DNA of 31,421 bases, taken from the NCBI GenBank assembly GCA_023388075.1, contig JAEWGX010000036.1, forward strand, positions 1 through 31,421, in the 5' to 3' direction. The stretch is from Pseudomonadota bacterium (GTDB lineage Bacteria; Pseudomonadota; Gammaproteobacteria; Burkholderiales; Burkholderiaceae_E). Positions 7,241 to 15,666 of this stretch are shown piece after piece. Under the pieces are notes generated by a model. The model was given only the letters and a program-made list of their open reading frames with translations. It ran no database searches and was not told where the DNA came from. Within the stretch, counting starts at the first letter, position 1, and each line of letters begins with the position of its first letter. Both the position numbers and the translations under genes were made by a program.

Positions 7241-9436
7241 GTGGCCAAGTACGAGAAGAAATCCTACGACCTGAGCGATGCCGAGCAGCGTGACCTCCTG
7301 ACGCTAATCCAGCAAGGGAAAGCACTTCCGGAGAAGTACCGCTTCATCCTGTTTGATGATAAGCGGGAAGTCGAGCTGGTATGGAACGGCAAGTCCCGTG
7401 ATGTATGCACCACGGTCTTACCGTTTCAGACGCTTGAGCATGTTGACGAGCCGCGCGCGGAAGCGAGAATGCAGGAAGATTTATTCGACAGCCGCGGGCG
7501 GCAGCAGCGGGGATGGACCAACAAGGTGATATGGGGCGATAACAAGTTGATCCTTTCATCATTGAGGTCGGGAGCTCTGCGGCAGCAGATTGAAGACGCT
7601 GGTGGCCTGAAGCTGATTTATATCGACCCACCCTTCGATGTGGGCGCCGACTTCGGCGTAGATATCGAGATCGGAGGCGAGACATTCCACAAGGAACCCA
7701 ACATTCTTGAGCAAATCGCTTATCGTGACACGTGGGGCAAGGGAGCGGACAGCTTCATTGCGATGATCTACGAGCGCCTCATTCTGATGCGGGACTTACT
7801 TGCATCGGACGGGTGCATATACGTGCATTGCGACTGGCATGTTGGCTACGCTCTGCGCTGCGTGCTGAACGAAGTGTTCGGGGCAGACAATTTCATAAAC
7901 GAGATAGTCTGGCACTACTACAACAAGATGGCGCCCGTCAGTGCCTGCTTCCCAAGAGCTTCTGACCGGATTCTGTCTTACAGCAAGACTAAGGGGGAGT
8001 ACTTCTTCGCGCAGCAATACGAGGCTCTGGCGACTCCCGTGAGGCGGCTCAAGCGTCAGTTTGTCGGGGGAAGGGCGATCAACGTGCGCGACGAAGCAGG
8101 CAGGGTTCAGTACGTCGAACTTGATAAAAAGCGCCTTGATGACGTCTGGCGGATGTCAATGCTACAACCAGCCGATAAGCGCGAGTATCTTGCATATAGG
8201 ACCCAAAAGCCGGAAGCGTTGATTGAGAGGATCATCAACGCAAGCAGCCAACCCGGTGACTTAGTCGCAGACTTCTTCTCTGGCAGCGGCACCACGGCGG
8301 CCGTCGCTGAGAAAATGGGACGTAAGTGGATCGTCACCGATCTCGGAAAGTTCGGCATCCATACCACGCGGAAACGACTCATCGGCGTACAAAGAGAGCT
8401 GAAAGCCGCGGGACAGGAGTTTCGGGCCTTTGAGGTATTGAACTTAGGCCGTTACGAGCGGCAGGCCTATCTCAATATCAATGGACGTATGACAGCCGCC
8501 CGGAAGGCGCAAGCTCTAGCAAAGAAGGAAGGTGAGTTTCGCGACCTAATACTGAAGGCCTACAAGGCGAGTGCGTTCGGTGCGAGCGAGTCCGGTCAGG
8601 CGCAGGACGGGTTCTTCCACGGCGCGCGTAATGGGCGCTTGGTTGTGATCGGACCGATAAATCTTCCTGTCGGGCGTTTGTTCGTGGAAGAGGTAATCAC
8701 AGAGTGTCGAAAAAGGGGTGCAACTCGGGTCGACGTGCTCGCTTTCGAGTTCGAGATGGGACTGTTCCCTGCCGCACTGGAGGAAGCTCGCGGTAAAGGG
8801 ATCGATCTTTCTCCAAGATACATCCCGGCGGAAGTCTTCGACAAGAGGGCGGTAGCCAAGGGCCAAGTCGTCTTCCATGACATCAGCTTCGTTGAGGCGA
8901 CCCCGCGCTACGAGGAATCGCTCGCAGTTAGGATCGAGCTAACGGATTTCTCGGTCTACTACACTCAGGGGGCTGCCGAAGCCGCGATAGCGGCTATGAA
9001 GGAGGGAAAGAGCGAAGTCGTTTGCGAGCAGGGTCAGCTCTATAAAGTAAGCAAGGGCAAGGACGGCATCGTGAGGAAGGAGCGCCTAACCAAGCACTGG
9101 ACGGATTGGGTCGACTACTGGGCCGTCGATTTCGACTACTTGCAGCGCAAGGAGATAGTTAAGGTACCAGTGAGTACTGGCCTAGGTGGTGTGTCCACAT
9201 TGCCTGGCTTTGACAAGCCTCAGGGGGAGATACCTATCCATTTTGAGGAAACGTGGACAGGTGGCTACATATTCGAGAATGAATGGCAGAGCTTCCGCAC
9301 GCGGCAAAGTCGTGATCTTGAGCTAACTACTGCGCTCCATACGTATGACCGACCAGGGCGTCATACAGTTGCCGTCAAAGTGATTGACATCTTCGGAAAT
9401 GACACAATGACGCTTGTGCCGGTGTCAGTGGGCTAG
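7241..9436 (+). CDS. Site-specific DNA methyltransferase (Mod), type III-like
   Basis: This is a 731-residue amino-methyltransferase that should protect host DNA and give specificity to the Res partner. The catalytic motif DPPF (residues 129-132) precedes the AdoMet motif DFFSGSG (about 344-350), the beta-class order typical of type III Mod proteins. The sequence between them should include the target-recognition region. The long C-terminus ends in HTYDRPGRHTVAVKVIDIFG, which resembles a PKD-like beta-sandwich repeat. A GTG at 7241 with GAGGG about 6 nt upstream is preferred; a TTG at 7235 overlaps the res stop (TTGA). Tight linkage implies translational coupling. In this operon res precedes mod, the reverse of EcoP1-type systems. 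Confidence 0.9.
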   Translation: MAKYEKKSYDLSDAEQRDLLTLIQQGKALPEKYRFILFDDKREVELVWNGKSRDVCTTVLPFQTLEHVDEPRAEARMQEDLFDSRGRQQRGWTNKVIWGDNKLILSSLRSGALRQQIEDAGGLKLIYIDPPFDVGADFGVDIEIGGETFHKEPNILEQIAYRDTWGKGADSFIAMIYERLILMRDLLASDGCIYVHCDWHVGYALRCVLNEVFGADNFINEIVWHYYNKMAPVSACFPRASDRILSYSKTKGEYFFAQQYEALATPVRRLKRQFVGGRAINVRDEAGRVQYVELDKKRLDDVWRMSMLQPADKREYLAYRTQKPEALIERIINASSQPGDLVADFFSGSGTTAAVAEKMGRKWIVTDLGKFGIHTTRKRLIGVQRELKAAGQEFRAFEVLNLGRYERQAYLNINGRMTAARKAQALAKKEGEFRDLILKAYKASAFGASESGQAQDGFFHGARNGRLVVIGPINLPVGRLFVEEVITECRKRGATRVDVLAFEFEMGLFPAALEEARGKGIDLSPRYIPAEVFDKRAVAKGQVVFHDISFVEATPRYEESLAVRIELTDFSVYYTQGAAEAAIAAMKEGKSEVVCEQGQLYKVSKGKDGIVRKERLTKHWTDWVDYWAVDFDYLQRKEIVKVPVSTGLGGVSTLPGFDKPQGEIPIHFEETWTGGYIFENEWQSFRTRQSRDLELTTALHTYDRPGRHTVAVKVIDIFGNDTMTLVPVSVG

Positions 9437-9469
9437 GATAGGACTTCCGAATGGCATTCATTGGTCGAT

Positions 9470-9529
9470 CTAAGGAGGGCCTGGGGCCTCGCCCCTCGGG
9501 TCTGCAGCAGGTATCCTAGTCGCAGTTTT
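9470..9529 (-). pseudogene. Decayed copy of the 3' end of the HTH (TerS-like) gene
   Basis: Read on the minus strand, this segment ends in ...PAADPRGEAPGPP-stop (TAG at 9472-9470). The intact HTH gene at 11316 ends in ...SADPSSENPGPP-stop. The DNA similarity includes CTGCAGACCC and GGCCCTCCTTAGA and runs a few bases past the stop. Upstream similarity fades and a stop interrupts the frame, so only the tail survives. It is the downstream member of a direct repeat flanking fic. Confidence 0.55.
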
Positions 9530-9622
9530 GAGAAGATTCTGGACCAAGTTCAGGCTGAAAGGTTGCGCGCCGCCACCAGCGGCTCATGTCCGTTGATTGG
9601 TCCCGACCGCTGGTGTCGGTGT

Positions 9623-9640
9623 TGTGCAATCGATTGCACA
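9623..9640. promoter_or_regulatory. 18-bp perfect palindrome, copy 1
   Basis: TGTGCAATCGATTGCACA is a perfect palindrome. Its 16-bp core recurs at 12404-12419. The symmetric TGNAANCGNTTNCA pattern is of the kind bound by LacI-family repressors, but no such gene is in the window. Here it lies between the convergent mod and fic genes, beside the decayed HTH-gene tail. Confidence 0.5.
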
Positions 9641-9683
9641 GTTGACGGATCAAAGCGATCTTCTCCGCGGAATGAATGTGCGC

Positions 9684-11162
9684 CTAGGTCTGTAGCGACC
9701 TTCTCCACTCCGCCATCGCGATCGCAATCGAGGCCTGGAGCCACTCGGAGAACCGAGCCGCAGTGCTTTCATAGGACTCGGCGTAGTTGAACTGGAACAA
9801 GTCCGTGGCTGCCGGATGAAGGCCAACGATCTCACTGCCGCCGCCTTCGCTGGGGACTTTCATATAGGTGAAGGCCGATGCGGCCAAGATCCCCGTGTCA
9901 CCTGCGCCGTATCCATGAATGCTTACGATGTAGTCAAACTCATGATCAGTGCATAGCGTCATGCGAACCCATGACCGGTACTGTTCGAAATTTGCGAAGT
10001 AGTCGAAATGTTTGGCCGTATCAACGATTTGCTTCTGGAAGTAGTGTCGTTGATCCGAAGCGTTGGTGGCGAAGTTCGTTCGTGAGTGATACTTCTGATT
10101 CGCCTGAGGCGGCGTTACCGACCGCAGTTGACCATCAAGCGGGCTGGCTACGGTCTTGAATTCATCCCGCGCGGTTGCGACCAACCTCTCTGCGTAGTCG
10201 TAAACGACTGAGACTTTCTGCTTCTCCTTGCTGAACTTTGATTTCAGAAGCTCCAAGGCTGAGCTGATGATTTGATCTGCGTACTTGCTTTGCTGAACCT
10301 GCTGCTCTAGTCCCAGTGCCTTGAGGATCGCCTCGCGCTGGCGACGTACAAAAAAGCTGACGAGTGGGATCAGGTCTCCCGCATCTGCCGCTTCAAGTGA
10401 AGCAATATATTCCTCGCGATCGGAAGAGCGAACAACCAGGGGGAAGAGCCCCTCTCGGAGGAACACAAGTGATGCTAGTGCTCTCGCGACGCGCCCGTTG
10501 CCGTCCTGGAAAGGGTGGATCTGGGTGAACCGATGGTGAAGCCATGCGGCCTTCACCTCCGGCGTGAAGGAGTTCTCAGCCTCGCGATATGTCGCTACAA
10601 GCCTTTCCATTTCCTCCTTCGTGAGTTCAGGAGGGCAGTACTGGTGACCTGAACCATCCGGTCTACGTGGGTTGTTCGGTTGGGTCTTGTACTCGCCCTT
10701 TAGCAAGCTTATACGGACAATCTCGCCGGTCGAAGTCAGTCCCTCAGTGAAATCCTGATGTGCTGTGAACTGTGATTGAAGCCCGCGGATAAAGTACTCG
10801 GAAAGCGGTTCATCGCCTTTCACAAAGCTGAACAAACCATCAACGATTTTGAGATGGTCGTTGATTACGGCTTGAACGTGCTCGGCTTCTTTCTGGGACA
10901 GTCCTCCAAGGTGGGAAATGAGAGAGGACTCAATTCCCTGCTCGATGAGTACCTCGGTGACTCCCCTGTCCCAGGTGTAGAGATTCTCGATTATCCCAGT
11001 CTCAATGGCCCATTCTCGATGGAGCTTCTTCAGGAACTCTCGATACGCACCGTTCGTCTCCAGCTCCGACCTTTTCTCCTTCCAGACCGAGGAAAGCGCC
11101 CGAAGCTCCGGAAAGGCAAAGGCGCTGGGGTCGGGGAAGGGTTTGATGCGTTCATAGCGCAT
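9684..11162 (-). CDS. Fic family protein (predicted AMPylase with internal inhibitory helix)
   Basis: This is a 492-residue Fic-domain protein expected to transfer AMP, or another nucleotide moiety, onto a target protein. The active-site motif HPFQDGNGRVAR spans residues 216-227, with catalytic His216, Asp220 and Arg227. An N-terminal TGIIEN (55-60) fits the inhibitory motif (S/T)xxxE(G/N), placing it with class II, self-inhibited Fic proteins. A C-terminal stretch of about 190 residues (from ~300) has no domain I recognise. The ATG at 11162 has AAGG about 7 nt upstream. No separate antitoxin gene adjoins it. Target unknown; role in defence or stress is inferred from its position in the element. 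Its 3' end converges on mod. Confidence 0.9.
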   Translation of the reverse strand: MRYERIKPFPDPSAFAFPELRALSSVWKEKRSELETNGAYREFLKKLHREWAIETGIIENLYTWDRGVTEVLIEQGIESSLISHLGGLSQKEAEHVQAVINDHLKIVDGLFSFVKGDEPLSEYFIRGLQSQFTAHQDFTEGLTSTGEIVRISLLKGEYKTQPNNPRRPDGSGHQYCPPELTKEEMERLVATYREAENSFTPEVKAAWLHHRFTQIHPFQDGNGRVARALASLVFLREGLFPLVVRSSDREEYIASLEAADAGDLIPLVSFFVRRQREAILKALGLEQQVQQSKYADQIISSALELLKSKFSKEKQKVSVVYDYAERLVATARDEFKTVASPLDGQLRSVTPPQANQKYHSRTNFATNASDQRHYFQKQIVDTAKHFDYFANFEQYRSWVRMTLCTDHEFDYIVSIHGYGAGDTGILAASAFTYMKVPSEGGGSEIVGLHPAATDLFQFNYAESYESTAARFSEWLQASIAIAMAEWRRSLQT

Positions 11163-11315
11163 GTTGGTACCTTGTATCTTGACAAAGCGTTGGTGCCTAG
11201 GGGAGGGTGGCCCTATGGTCCCGCTCTAAATCCAAGAATACAAGCCCGCTTCGGCCGCGCGGTTGGACAAAGACGGCTAGTTTGACTCCCCGCGTGCCCC
11301 GGCTGTGGTCGTCGT

Positions 11316-11687
11316 CTAAGGAGGGCCCGGGTTCTCGCTGCTAGGGTCTGCAGAAGCTCCCCTAGCCGCAACCGCGGCGAGGTATGGCCTCTCCGTTTTT
11401 TCGAGTACGAGCTGAATTGCTTTCATAACCGCGCCCGGCTCGGGCACGTCGAGTACTCCAGCGAGACGTTCGATGGCTTTTGATCGGAGGATGTACAGCG
11501 CATCTAGGGCTTCCCGGTCAGCTTCGTACAACATAGCCGCTAGAGCGGCTCGGAATAATGGTTGCTTGCGCCACTCGCTTATAGTCTGCGGGGTTACGCC
11601 AGCACCCTCCGCGGCGGCACAGGCCGACTCTCCGGTGGCTAGCAGTCGCAGCGCCAAGTGCTGTCTCGGACTGAGGGCTCCGGGCAT
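11316..11687 (-). CDS. Helix-turn-helix protein, terminase-small-subunit-like
   Basis: This is a 123-residue protein with an N-terminal helix-turn-helix: LSPRQHLALRLLATGES followed by AAAEGAGVTPQTISEWRKQPLFRAAL. This arrangement, with a helical tail after it, is seen in phBC6A51-type HTH proteins and phage terminase small subunits. It could bind DNA as a regulator or as a packaging-recognition protein; the sequence alone does not decide. The ATG at 11687 is chosen because AAGGA lies 6 nt upstream; an in-frame ATG at 11738 has no such site. It lies 51 bp after the unknown gene on the same strand and is probably co-transcribed with it. A degenerate copy of its 3' end lies at 9470. Confidence 0.7.
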   Translation of the reverse strand: MPGALSPRQHLALRLLATGESACAAAEGAGVTPQTISEWRKQPLFRAALAAMLYEADREALDALYILRSKAIERLAGVLDVPEPGAVMKAIQLVLEKTERPYLAAVAARGASADPSSENPGPP

Positions 11688-11738
11688 ACAGATTCCTTCA
11701 GGTTTCTTCGGGAGCGAGACTAACCGCGCGGGTTGCAC

Positions 11739-12293
11739 CTAGAGAAGGCGCAGAGAGCTTGGTACGGTTGCGGGTGCAGCAGCCTTTCTAACGGGCATTC
11801 GCGGAATTTGAAGGCGGGAGTTGAGTGCTGTTATCTGGTCGGCATCTTGCGCGGACGGCGCGTGCTCGCTCAACACACGGGCTGCTCTCATGCGGACTAC
11901 CCATGCTGGAGCCGTTAGCAGAGCGCGCACTTCGCCATCGGCCGGTGCATCAACGGACTCATCGCTGCGCTGGGGTGCTGAGGCTTCGACCTTCGCGGTG
12001 GGAATGCCCTCGGAGAGCTCTTCGGCGAGCTTTGTGATCGCAGCGGCGATCGCAGTACTGGGCACACCCTGCCAAGGGATTGGCTGCTCATAAGGCGAAC
12101 GCGCTGCACGCGTGCGCGCTGCGTCAGGAGGACCATTTGGCAGCTGGGCAGGACGCAAGGGGACGGCGGGATTGAGGATCGATGCGAAGCCCAACTTGCG
12201 AGGCTGGCCCTGGGGCTGCCCCGTGCCTTGAAGGATCTTGGCAAAGGACTGGGTCGGATCGCCAGTACGTGAGGCTATGATGTGACTGGGCAT
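11739..12293 (-). CDS. Hypothetical protein of the element
   Basis: I do not recognise this 184-residue protein. It is rich in Ala, Pro and Arg, has no membrane segment or signal peptide, and looks largely disordered in its first 70 residues. Two helix-prone stretches stand out: STAIAAAITKLAEELSEG and APAWVVRMRAARVLSEHA. A good ribosome-binding site (AGGAG, 7 nt before the ATG) supports translation. It is followed by the TerS-like HTH gene on the same strand and preceded by about 300 bp of non-coding DNA with the second copy of the 16-bp palindrome, about 110 bp upstream of its start. Its partners may be the HTH protein or the Rep-like protein. Confidence 0.6.
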   Translation of the reverse strand: MPSHIIASRTGDPTQSFAKILQGTGQPQGQPRKLGFASILNPAVPLRPAQLPNGPPDAARTRAARSPYEQPIPWQGVPSTAIAAAITKLAEELSEGIPTAKVEASAPQRSDESVDAPADGEVRALLTAPAWVVRMRAARVLSEHAPSAQDADQITALNSRLQIPRMPVRKAAAPATVPSSLRLL

Positions 12294-12597
12294 TCTTTCA
12301 CTCCTGATGACAACCCGAGCTTACGCAACAACAGACTACCGAACTAGAGGGTTGTGGTTGACTCTCATCGGTGCGTCGACCCAGGTCAGCTCGTGGCTCC
12401 ACTGTGCAATCGATTGCACGGCCCGTGAAGGCGAGCAGTTCAGTTGGCAGTTAACAGAGCGCGCCATGACGCAGTGTCGATTGATTCAGCTCGACTGAAG
12501 GCACTTGACTAGGGGCCACCTTGATCGGCTTGGCGGAGCGGACCTCTGGTGCAGATTGGGAAGGACTCCTTCAACGAGAGGTATGCGCCGCTGTGCT
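12294..12597. other. Non-coding gap between the Rep-like gene and the unknown gene
   Basis: These 304 bp carry no convincing gene. The stretch contains the second copy of the 16-bp palindrome (12404-12419) and the ribosome-binding site of the gene at 12293. It probably holds the promoter of the unknown gene and the HTH gene. Confidence 0.5.
12404..12419. promoter_or_regulatory. 16-bp perfect palindrome, copy 2
   Basis: GTGCAATCGATTGCAC matches the core of the palindrome at 9623-9640 exactly. It lies upstream of the unknown-HTH gene pair, a natural place for an operator. The binding protein is unknown; the element's own HTH or AlpA-like protein, or a host LacI-type repressor, are candidates. 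Confidence 0.5.
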
Positions 12598-13512
12598 TCA
12601 GAGTACATCTGACCAGGGATCTATCGTTCGAAGCGCAATCTTCAGGTTAGGTTGCCAGCTCTTAGGCGGCAACCACCACTTTGCTCTCGCACTCAAGAGC
12701 ATCTTTCTGTACTTGCGCCGCTGACTCTCCTTCAAGCCGACAAGTGCTGGGCCGACATGCTGGATGACACACGCCTGTAGAAAAGATTGCCAGGCGGGAT
12801 CATGCGACAAGCCTGCGGCTGCAGCGCGGTCGATGAGGATTAGCCTGTCGAAGGGATTCGAGAGCGTATGCGGCAGCTCATAGAACTTCCAAGGGATGCG
12901 ACGAAGTCGGGCTTCGAAGCGATAGATCGATGCGAGGCTATAGCCGGGTTGTCCGGTAGCCTTGGCCTGTTCGGACTTGTTGTAGATCGCAAAGCCGAGA
13001 GGGGAAGAGGATGAACCGACATAAAAGGTAGTGTGGCCCTGGGCATGTGAGTAGTGTTTCGCCCGAGGCTTGTAGACTAAGTACGGCGGCGGCTGTCCGA
13101 CGCGGTCGATCGCAAGATCGAGTCTAGTGATGCGGCCTTCCTTCAATAGCCAGACGTATCCAAGACCCGGAAGCAACGTGTCAGTGAGGTACCGGATCTT
13201 CTGTAGCGCGTCGCTCATTAGACTGATTTTTCCAGGCCAAAGACAGACTCGGAAGTAGCAGTGGTTGCTTAAGGTCCGACCCGCCTCGAAGACGACGAGG
13301 GCTGTAGCCTTCTTGTGTGCTTTGTCCCCGTAGCATCGTTGGCGCCTTACCCCATCAGCGTATTCGAGATGCGTGCAGCCCAAAGTGAAGACGGCTGGCC
13401 ACAGCTTAGATAGGGTTTCGACGCGTTGGGATACTTCGCCCACTGACCCCGAGTTCAGAGCGATGGTCAGCGATATCTGATCGGACTTGATTGGCCCACC
13501 CCACGTAATCAC
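12598..13512 (-). CDS. Replication-initiation-factor-like protein (Rep_trans-type)
   Basis: This 304-residue protein resembles rolling-circle-type replication initiation factors of plasmids and filamentous phages (PF02486-like). The family pattern is visible in order: ITRLDLAIDRVG (128-139), TTFYVGSSSS (161-170), IYNKSEQ (176-182) and YRFEARLRR (197-205). If functional it would nick or recognise an origin on the excised element. Its GTG start overlaps the stop of the AlpA-like gene (GTGA), which implies translational coupling. The assignment rests on motif resemblance only. No origin repeat was identified. Base composition is less GC-rich than the chromosome. Confidence 0.55.
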   Translation of the reverse strand: MITWGGPIKSDQISLTIALNSGSVGEVSQRVETLSKLWPAVFTLGCTHLEYADGVRRQRCYGDKAHKKATALVVFEAGRTLSNHCYFRVCLWPGKISLMSDALQKIRYLTDTLLPGLGYVWLLKEGRITRLDLAIDRVGQPPPYLVYKPRAKHYSHAQGHTTFYVGSSSSPLGFAIYNKSEQAKATGQPGYSLASIYRFEARLRRIPWKFYELPHTLSNPFDRLILIDRAAAAGLSHDPAWQSFLQACVIQHVGPALVGLKESQRRKYRKMLLSARAKWWLPPKSWQPNLKIALRTIDPWSDVL

Positions 13513-13742
13513 GGCCTAGTCCGGCCTATCCCTCCTACCGGCTTCCTAGGGCGAAGCCTTGCCGGAGACGGTCGCCGCTCGGCCATCAGTGCTTGGACGG
13601 TTTCGGCGAGCCAGTATGGGCGCCCGTCGTATCCGTCGGGTTTCGGAATAGAACCCTGAGCGATGTTGCGATAGATCGTCGAATGCCCTTTGGACAGTAG
13701 CCACATAAGGTGGCCCACGCGTAGCCGCGCGGGCAAAGGCAT
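13509..13742 (-). CDS. AlpA-family regulator / excisionase-like protein
   Basis: This is a 77-residue DNA-binding protein. The core STIYRNIAQGSIPKPDGYDG followed by RPYWLAETVQALMAER is the AlpA/MerR-like excisionase fold. AlpA proteins activate integrase genes or act in excision of P4-like elements and Gram-negative satellites. The ATG at 13742 is preferred for domain length. A GTG at 13898 would add 52 residues with no family resemblance. No strong ribosome-binding site is visible at 13742. Its stop overlaps the start of the Rep-like gene. The 270 bp between it and int hold no convincing gene; a small perfect hairpin (TTCAGC, GCTGAA; 13977-13994) lies there. Confidence 0.72.
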   Translation of the reverse strand: MPLPARLRVGHLMWLLSKGHSTIYRNIAQGSIPKPDGYDGRPYWLAETVQALMAERRPSPARLRPRKPVGGIGRTRP

Positions 13743-14012
13743 GGACGGGATGGACAGTGGTCCTGGGTGGCTGCTGCCGCGTTCGGTAGGTTTCGTATGG
13801 AGTGTCTTCAATGGAGCCTCGTCGAAGTCGTGGACTCCGGTAGAGGCGGCAGCTGAGCAGCACAATTCCGGAGTGAGTTCGGCGCCCGTTGCAGGCACCC
13901 TGGGCGCTCACTCCATTGAGCTCAAAGAACTAGCGCAGCGCGACGGCTGCAAGTGCTGCGAAGGTATAGACTAGACTTCAGCGCGAGTGCTGAATTGACG
14001 TGAACGATAAGC

Positions 14013-15239
14013 CTAAGCTGCAGCTGGAACAGTGAGGAACGTCACGGTACTTGGCGATTTCCCGAGTTTGTCGAGGTAGTCGGCCCACCACTGCATCATC
14101 TTCGTGCGTGTTTCAATGTGGGTCGAGAAGTTGTAGATCGCCTTTATGGCGTTGCCTTCCTGATGAGCAAGTTGCCGCTCGATGGCGTCGGAAGGAAATA
14201 GCTCTGCGCTATGTAGACGGGTGCTAGCCATCTTTCTGAAGCCATGAACCGTCATTGCTTCGGGCCCGTAACCCATGCGTCTTAGGGCGTTCAGCAGGGC
14301 CGCGTCACTGAGCGGCTTCAGTCGGCTACGAAGCCCTGGGAAAACGTATCGTCCATCTCCGGTCAAACGACGGGCATCGTCTAGCACAGCGAGCGCTTGC
14401 TTCGACAGAGGGACGACGTGAGCGCGGCGTCCCTTCATCTTCGACGCGGGAATTTCCCAACGGGCCTTAGCTAGGTCGAACTCAGCCCATTCTGCTCGCC
14501 TCAGCTCTCCAGGCCGTACAAACACGAGGGGGGCGAGGCGCAGCGCGAGCTTCACGATCACACTGCCGTCGTACGCTTCGATTGCTCGGAGAAGGTCGCG
14601 AATTCCGGGCTCGTCAGTGATCGCAGCGAATCCCTTTGTGTTGGTTTGCACGAGCGAGCCGCGCAGCTCAAGAGTTGGATTGCTCTCAAGGCGCCCTGTC
14701 AAGCGCGCGTGGGTGAAAACGCGTTGAATTAGGGATAGGACCCTATGAGCGGTCTCAATCTTTTGCAGGTCCTGGACCTTCTTAAGGCACCGGCTTACGT
14801 CCTGGACACTGATGGCGTTTATGGGGGTACTTCCGAGATCGCTGTAAGCCCAGAGTTGCAGGCGGCGACTCTCTCGGCCAAAGTGCGCTTCGCTCCAACG
14901 CGGCTTACGAGTCGCAAGCCATTCCTCCGATACCGCCTTGAACGTGTTGGCATTCCCGAACGCCGCAGCAACCTTGGCATCTTTTCGCTCGCGAGCGGGA
15001 TTAACGCCGGCTCCGATGCGCATTCGCGCCTCGTCCCGCTTCTGGCGAGCCAATTTCAGCGAAACCTCCGGATACAGGCCCAGTGAGATACTGGTTTCTT
15101 TGCCCGCGAAGCGGTACTTATAGCGCCACTTGTAGTTGCCGGTGGCTTCAACGAGGAGAAATAGGCCGCGACCATCGAAGTACTTCTGCGGCTTGGGTCC
15201 TCGCTTGATCGCCGTGATCTTGGAGGCAGTGAGGGGCAT
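14013..15239 (-). CDS. int: Tyrosine-type integrase, P4 family
   Basis: This 408-residue recombinase integrates the element at the tRNA-Phe gene. The N-terminal DUF4102-type arm-binding domain covers about residues 1-90 (KYFDGRGLFLLVEATGNYKW). A core-binding domain follows, then the catalytic domain with Arg242 (VRPGELR), Lys269 (SKMKGRR), His332 and Arg335 (VHGFRK), His359 (QLAHQE) and nucleophile Tyr369 (AIYNFS). All catalytic residues are present, so it appears intact. The ATG at 15239 has AGGAG 8 nt upstream; a TTG start at 15266 is possible but less likely. It lies about 175 bp from the tRNA 3' end and on the same strand, typical of P4-type insertions. Confidence 0.95.
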   Translation of the reverse strand: MPLTASKITAIKRGPKPQKYFDGRGLFLLVEATGNYKWRYKYRFAGKETSISLGLYPEVSLKLARQKRDEARMRIGAGVNPARERKDAKVAAAFGNANTFKAVSEEWLATRKPRWSEAHFGRESRRLQLWAYSDLGSTPINAISVQDVSRCLKKVQDLQKIETAHRVLSLIQRVFTHARLTGRLESNPTLELRGSLVQTNTKGFAAITDEPGIRDLLRAIEAYDGSVIVKLALRLAPLVFVRPGELRRAEWAEFDLAKARWEIPASKMKGRRAHVVPLSKQALAVLDDARRLTGDGRYVFPGLRSRLKPLSDAALLNALRRMGYGPEAMTVHGFRKMASTRLHSAELFPSDAIERQLAHQEGNAIKAIYNFSTHIETRTKMMQWWADYLDKLGKSPSTVTFLTVPAAA

Positions 15240-15414
15240 GGGGGTAGCTCCTACGAGACCGTTCAACGTGCCTCGAACCCTACCCCTACGACGGACGCTA
15301 ATCCGGGATTAAGTCACACAGCGCAAAACAATCCCAGTTCCGGGTATGTCTTTGATGTGCTTGGTATTGTTGCCTGTCGTATGGGACAAGCCGGGATGAG
15401 AAGGGACGTAGAGT

Positions 15415-15490
<76 letters not shown>

Positions 15491-15547
15491 ATCCGGGCCA
15501 GGTGACTGGCCAGCCCGGGAAAGCAGGATCCCTTCCCCGGGGCGCGC

Positions 15548-15576
15548 AGTATAGCCGAATCCCACGGGGCCGCCAA
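15548..15576 (-). promoter_or_regulatory. Predicted tRNA-Phe promoter
   Basis: On the minus strand TTGGCG (15576-15571) and TATACT (15553-15548) are separated by 17 bp. Transcription should start about 50 nt upstream of the mature tRNA. Confidence 0.55.
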
Positions 15577-15666
15577 AACCAGGCGCCTTAACGCGGCCGT
15601 TGCGCCAGGGTCGGCGGCCATCCCCTGGTACCCCCCGCCCGGTGGCGCGTTGCCTATACTGCCTCC

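Noticed and set aside
13690..13974. 94-codon plus-strand frame opposite the AlpA-like gene
   Set aside because: No ribosome-binding site or recognisable domain, and it overlaps a gene with a clear AlpA core on the other strand.
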